Made by a program: the position numbers and the translations under genes. A stretch of DNA of 28,984 nt from Porphyromonadaceae bacterium. Lineage in GTDB: Bacteria > Bacteroidota > Bacteroidia > Bacteroidales > Dysgonomonadaceae. The DNA is taken from positions 1 through 28,984 of the forward strand of contig JALHIE010000034.1 of the NCBI GenBank assembly GCA_022840285.1, given 5' to 3'. Under the pieces are notes generated by a model. It was not told the DNA's origin and searched no databases. It worked only from the letters and a program-made list of their open reading frames with translations. This document shows, piece by piece, positions 24,854-28,984 of the stretch (the stretch's first letter is position 1; the number at the start of each line of letters is the position of its first letter).

Positions 24854-27800
24854 ATGAAATTACCTGAAATAGGCGTAAAAAGACCGGTGGCTACGGTGAT
24901 GCTCTTTGTAGCCATCATTATGCTAGGGCTGGTATCGCTGAAAATGCTTCCTTTAGATATCATGCCCGAAATGGAGTTCCCCTCCATCACCATAATCACC
25001 ATTTATCCGGGTGCCTCGGCAAACGAAGTGGAAGAACAGGTCACCAAACCGTTGGAAACGATATTATCGGCAGCCGAACATCTCAGCGAAATAAAATCGA
25101 CATCAAAGGAGAATGTGTCGTTCATCCAACTCAGCTACAGTTGGGGCAGTGATGTAACTTCCGCAGCAAACAATGCCCGCGACCTCATCGAGTTGACGAA
25201 AACAAAATTGCCGCAAGCAGCACATCAACCCATCATTTACAAAATAAACTCCTCAATGATGCCTGTGCTCGCCTACGCCGTAAATGCAGGTGTTAATTAC
25301 AACGGCATTGAAAATATTGTGGAAGAAGACATTGCCACAGTACTTCGTAAAGTGGATGGTGTCGGAACCGTGGTATACCTCGGACAACCCGAACGTGAAA
25401 TAAAAGTGAGTGTGAATCCACAACGGTTATCGGCTTACGGTTTGTCGGCTACTCAGATCTCTACCATGCTCAAGGCAGATAACATCAGTGTGCCGGCCGG
25501 AAATATCAACATGGGCGTTTACGATTTCTCGGTACGTGTGCCGGGAAAATTCGAAACGGTCGAAGAGATCGGGAACACCGTACTGAAAGCATTCAACGGA
25601 CAGGTAATCCGGCTGAAAGATGTGGCAAAAGTGGAAGACACCTTCATGGAAAAAGAGGCTTTTGCCCGCAACCGTACCGGTGAAGGCGTAGCATTGATGA
25701 TACAGAAACAGTCCGGAAGCAACACGGTAGCCGTGGTGAATGCCGTAAGGGCCAAAATGGCAGAAATACAGAAAACGCTGCCATCCGATATTCAGGTACA
25801 CGAACAGCACCGACGAGGTAGTTACCCAATCGGTCAACAACCTTACCTCGTCCATCTGGTATGCCCTGGTATTTGTCACATTGGTGGTATTGATGTTCCT
25901 GCGCGAATGGAAATCGAGCCTGATCATATTCATAACCATGCCTGTGTCGCTTATCAGTGCCTTTATCGCCATGTACGTCATGGGATACACCATTAATATC
26001 TTTTCGTTGATGGCGTTGGTAATTGCTATCGGTATGGTGGTGGACAATGCCATTGTGGTGTTGGAAAACATTACCCAAGCCATTTTTGGTGCCCTTGAAA
26101 TGGGAATGGCCGTTGCCGCCTCTACCGCCACAACATTAGTAGTTTTCCTACCCATGCTTTTTATGGGTGGAATTGTGGGCATCATGTTCAAACAGTTGGC
26201 CATACTCACTTCAGTTTGTTTGATTGTTTCGTTGTTTACCGCTCTGACACTCACCCCGATGCTTTCTTCAAAATTGCTGAAGGAAGCACCCCGCAACGGT
26301 AAAAAACAACATCGTTCCAAATTTTATGCGGCCAGCGAAAAGGTATTCACTAAAATTGAAAACGGGTACAAGCTGTTGTTGGGCTGGGTTGTTTTCCACA
26401 AAAGCCTGACCATAGTCATTGCCTTTGCCGTCTTTGTTCTTACGATGATCGTCGGGAAAAACATAGGCACCGATTATATTCCCGACTTCGATGCAGGAAC
26501 GGTCTCTGTTGTCTTTGAAACGGAAGTAGGAACCAGCGCCCGGCAAACCGACAGCATCAGTCAGCAAATCTTGCAAATCATGCTCGAAGATATCCCCGAA
26601 ATAGCCAATGAAGCTGCTGTTTCCATTGCCGGGCAAACAAAAACGGGCGCCCTGACCACCGTAGGATTTAAAGAAGGGAAAAACGTAGGTACGGTACTTT
26701 GCCACCTTACCCCACCCGATAAGCGGGACCGCACGGCAGCCGAAATAGCCGGAGCCATCAGAGACAGGGTGGAAAGCATTCCTCAAATTGAAAAATGCCG
26801 CGTGCAGGGCGGTAGTGCATTGGCTGCTGCGGTTACGGGAAACAAACGCCCCATCGAGATTATTGTTTCGGGAAACGATTTTAACCAATTGAACGCCGTA
26901 GCATCGGACCTTCAGGAAAAGATGCAAGCCGAAAAAGCATTTACCGATGTGGCAACCACCGTTGATCCGGGGAAACTGGAAGTGCAGGTAATCGTAGACA
27001 AGGAAAAAGCATCGCAAATGGCCCTCAACACCGCTATGGTAGGCATGCAGGTAAGGCAAAACCTTTACGGAGCCGAATCGGGTGATTTCAGCGAAGACGG
27101 GAACGACTACGGTATCGTAGTGCAATATGCACCGGAACATCGGAATGAAGTGAACAAACTGAAAGAGATGCAGGTCTCCAACCTGTTGGGACAACAAATT
27201 CCGCTGTCCGCCATAGCCGACATAGTGGAAAGCCTGGGGCCGTTGGAAATACAGCGTCAATCGCAGCAACGATATGTTAAAACCACTGCCGACCTTAACG
27301 GAGTCTCGCTGGGTGAAGCTACCAAGACTGCACAAGAGATCATCGACAATACGGAAATTCCCGATGGTATATCGGTTGAAATCGGAGGACAGGTAAACGA
27401 CCAGAAATCATCGTTCAGCTCGCTCTTTTTGATTTTTTTCCTCGGCATTGCATTGGTTTATATGGTTATGGCAGCCCAATTCGAGTCGATGAAAGACCCT
27501 TTCATCATTCTGTTTGCCATTCCGTTTACATTGGTGGGAGTCATTCTGGCGTTCTTCGTAACGGGAATAACCCTGAGCGTTACCACGTTTATCGGGCTGA
27601 TCATGCTTGTAGGTATTGTGGTGAACAACGGTATCGTTCTCGTGGACTACACCAACATGTTGCGAAAGCGCAATTATCCGCTCCGCGATGCCGTAATGGA
27701 AGCCGGACGTTCACGGTTGCGTCCCGTTTTGATGACTTCACTGACAACCATGCTCGGCATGTTGCCTATGGCCGTAAGCAACGGCATGGGACGTGAAATG

Positions 27801-27974
27801 TATGCTCCCCTCGGAATCACCATCATAGGAGGATTGTTAGTATCCACCCTGGTTACGTTGCTGCTGGTTCCGGCCATGTATACCTCGCTTTATCACCGCA
27901 CACTGGCCAAAGACCGCACTACGGCAAGATTAAAAAAACAACGCCAAGCGGAAAATAAAAAAAGCCTGGAATAA
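24854..27974 (+). pseudogene. RND efflux pump (HAE1/AcrB-like), interrupted by a frameshift
   Basis: An inner-membrane drug or solute pump of about 1040 residues, split across two frames. The first frame (24854 to about 25797) carries helix 1 and the porter domain up to MAEIQKTLPSDIQVHE. The second (about 25803-27974) resumes with NSTDEVVTQSVNNLTSSIWY, helices 2-6 with IGMVVDNAIVVLENI, the second porter half and helices 8-12 (VGIVVNNGIVLVDY). The join would normally be continuous in this family. The total span of 3121 bases is one over a codon multiple, so a few bases were lost or gained near 25797-25806. The first frame then runs on unrelated to 25996. No in-frame start for the second piece lies before 25881, so it would lack helix 2. 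Either the pump is inactivated or the sequence has an error here. Confidence 0.88.
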
Positions 27975-28039
27975 ACGGGGAAAGGCGAAAGCCCGATTAG
28001 AAAAGAACATGTTTAACAAAAAACAAAAACAACATCAAA

Positions 28040-28357
28040 ATGAAATTCATATACATTACATGCAACGTAAGTATGCTAGAGACTGTCACCAGTTTGCTTG
28101 ATGAAGAAGAGATTACTGATTACCAGGTAATGGAACAGGTAACGGCAAAAAGCAACTACAGCCTGCCACGTTTAAACACGGCAGTTTGGCCCGGGTACAA
28201 TTCCTCTGTATTTATACAGGAAAGCGATAAAAACAAAGTGTCCTCATTGATCGAAACAATCAACAGGATGAACCGGTCCGCATTCAATAACGGCGAGCGA
28301 ATAGCCTTGTTTTCCTGGGATATACTGGCCTGTACGGAATCAGAAAACGGAAAGTAG
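28040..28357 (+). CDS. PG0541-type small transporter-associated protein
   Basis: A 105-aa protein without signal peptide or membrane helix, recalled as the small cytosolic companion of the TolC/adaptor/RND cluster in Bacteroidetes (PG0541 position in P. gingivalis). Its opening (MKFIYITCNVSMLETVTSLLDEEEITDYQVMEQV) and a strand-helix pattern with two halves suggest a small ferredoxin-like or PII-like alpha/beta fold, which is an inference. It may sense or tune the pump, but its role is unknown. It is 65 bases after the pump gene, same direction, and its 3' end meets the acetyl-CoA synthetase gene head-on with a 12-base gap. Confidence 0.75.
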   Translation: MKFIYITCNVSMLETVTSLLDEEEITDYQVMEQVTAKSNYSLPRLNTAVWPGYNSSVFIQESDKNKVSSLIETINRMNRSAFNNGERIALFSWDILACTESENGK

Positions 28358-28361
28358 TTCT

Positions 28362-28388
28362 GGACATCCTTATGTCCGCCCTTTTTTT
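28362..28388 (+). terminator. Terminator of the efflux operon, inside the acs 3' end
   Basis: GGACAT (28362-28367) pairs perfectly with ATGTCC (28372-28377) around CCTT, followed by GCCC and seven Ts (28382-28388). The right arm and T run are also the last codons of the convergent acetyl-CoA synthetase gene (IKKGRT-stop). Confidence 0.75.
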
Positions 28389-28984
28389 ATCTCTTCCACA
28401 ATTTCAGGGTTGATCAATGTAGTGATATCGCCGAAATCTGATTCGCCCACGGCTATTTTTCGCAGGATGCGACGCATGATCTTTCCGGAACGGGTCTTTG
28501 GTAATCCACTTACGAACTGAATTTTATCCAGCTTAGCAATGGAGCCGATCTGGTCGGAGATAAGTTGATTGATCTCTTTCATAAGGTTTTGCCGGTCACG
28601 CCACAACCCGGTTTCTTTGAGCACTACGAAACCGTACAATGCATTGCCTTTGATCTCATGCGGAAATCCCACGATAGCGCTCTCGGCTACTGTCTGGTGC
28701 TCGTTGATCGCATCCTCGATGGGTGCGGTACCCAAGTTGTGCCCCGAGACGATGATCACATCGTCGACCCTTCCGGTGATGCGGTAATAACCCACTTCAT
28801 CACGCAACGCTCCATCGCCCGAGAAGTATTTACCGGGAAACGCCGTAAAGTAGGTATCGATGAACCGCTGGTGGTCACCCCAGATGGTTCGTGCCATGCC
28901 CGGCCAGGGATAGCGGATGCAGAGATGGCCGATCTGCTGGTTCCTTTCTATTTCGTTTCGCAGCTCATCCATCAGGACCGGTTG
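28370..28984 (-). CDS. acs: Acetyl-CoA synthetase, C-terminal part (runs off the edge)
   Basis: The frame is open to the window end, so only the last ~204 residues of a protein of about 630-650 aa are present. It makes acetyl-CoA from acetate, ATP and CoA in the cytosol. Visible parts are the end of the large domain (WPGMARTIWGDHQRFIDTYF, then YFSGDGALRDEVGYYRITGR), the hinge and rotating domain (GRVDDVIIVSGHNLGTAPIE) and the A10 loop SGLPKTRSGKIMRRILRK, where the catalytic Lys is also the acetylation-controlled site in known enzymes. The match to E. coli Acs is close throughout. The upstream residues QPVLMDEL also align, so the Met at 28972 is internal. It is convergent with the efflux operon. 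Confidence 0.93.
   Translation of the reverse strand, partial: QPVLMDELRNEIERNQQIGHLCIRYPWPGMARTIWGDHQRFIDTYFTAFPGKYFSGDGALRDEVGYYRITGRVDDVIIVSGHNLGTAPIEDAINEHQTVAESAIVGFPHEIKGNALYGFVVLKETGLWRDRQNLMKEINQLISDQIGSIAKLDKIQFVSGLPKTRSGKIMRRILRKIAVGESDFGDITTLINPEIVEEIKKGRT

Noticed and set aside
25795..25806. Programmed ribosomal frameshift as explanation of the pump break
   Set aside because: No X-XXY-YYZ slippery heptamer or downstream structure is evident, and RND pumps are not known to use one. A lesion or sequence error is simpler.
25427..26320. 297-codon minus-strand open frame across the pump frameshift
   Set aside because: It is a shadow of the pump coding strand and crosses both pump frames without any motif of its own.
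26268..27335. 355-codon open frame on the minus strand opposite the RND pump
   Set aside because: It mirrors the codon pattern of the well-conserved pump gene. The product is Cys/Phe/His-rich, without domain resemblance.
1..28984. CRISPR arrays, tRNA or rRNA genes, phage genes
   Set aside because: No regularly spaced repeats, no cloverleaf with a TTCRA-type arm and no rRNA signature were seen when reading through the intergenic regions.

Overview
The window looks like a chromosomal segment of a Bacteroidota bacterium, most likely Bacteroidales (a Dysgonomonadaceae- or Porphyromonadaceae-like genome is an inference, not proven). The reasons are a SusC/SusD pair, lipoproteins with S/A-x-x-C lipoboxes, promoter-like TAnnTTTG boxes in place of E. 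coli -10 elements, A-rich leaders without strong Shine-Dalgarno sites, and a TolC/adaptor/RND cluster ending in a small gene of the P. gingivalis PG0541 type.

Layout. (1) Positions 121-2071 hold a complete-looking IS1634-type insertion sequence with its transposase on the minus strand. (2) Positions 2271-15104 hold a polysaccharide utilisation locus read rightwards: an AGE-family sugar 2-epimerase, SusC, SusD, two surface-type lipoproteins, a large exported protein of unknown function with an alpha-helical toroid-like C-terminal half, and a GH43 arabinanase-like lipoprotein carrying two IPT/TIG domains. A terminator follows, then a sugar-porter MFS transporter (15234-16640). (3) Positions about 16780-19277 look like a decaying sialic acid (nan) locus: a GH20 hexosaminidase reduced to frame-broken fragments, then a single ORF in which a NanT-like MFS transporter, cut off at the start of its last membrane helix, runs in frame into an N-acetylneuraminate lyase lacking its first ~20 residues. 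A clear terminator closes this block. (4) Positions 19493-20104 hold a small outer-membrane beta-barrel protein between two terminators. (5) Positions 20205-28357 hold a LytS/LytTR-type two-component pair followed by a TolC / adaptor / RND efflux operon. Both the response regulator and the RND pump are interrupted by frameshifts. (6) On the minus strand at the right edge is the 3' part of acetyl-CoA synthetase.

How the genes could work together. In the PUL, the GH43 lipoprotein and the unknown exported protein would trim an arabinose-containing or otherwise decorated glycan. SusC/SusD and the lipoproteins would bind and import it, and the sugar porter would carry the released sugar across the inner membrane. 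The AGE epimerase fits amino-sugar (sialic acid/ManNAc) metabolism better than arabinan use. With the adjacent nan remnants it hints at an older amino-sugar locus into which an AT-richer PUL core (about 3.5-15.1 kb) was placed. No PUL regulator (HTCS, SusR, ECF sigma/anti-sigma) is encoded in the window.

The most notable observations are the NanT-NanL fusion ORF, the broken GH20, two frameshifts inside one regulator/efflux system, a promoter whose -33 element lies in the loop of the preceding gene's terminator, and the unknown exported protein. Frameshifts and fusions can also be assembly or sequencing errors; this cannot be settled from the sequence alone.
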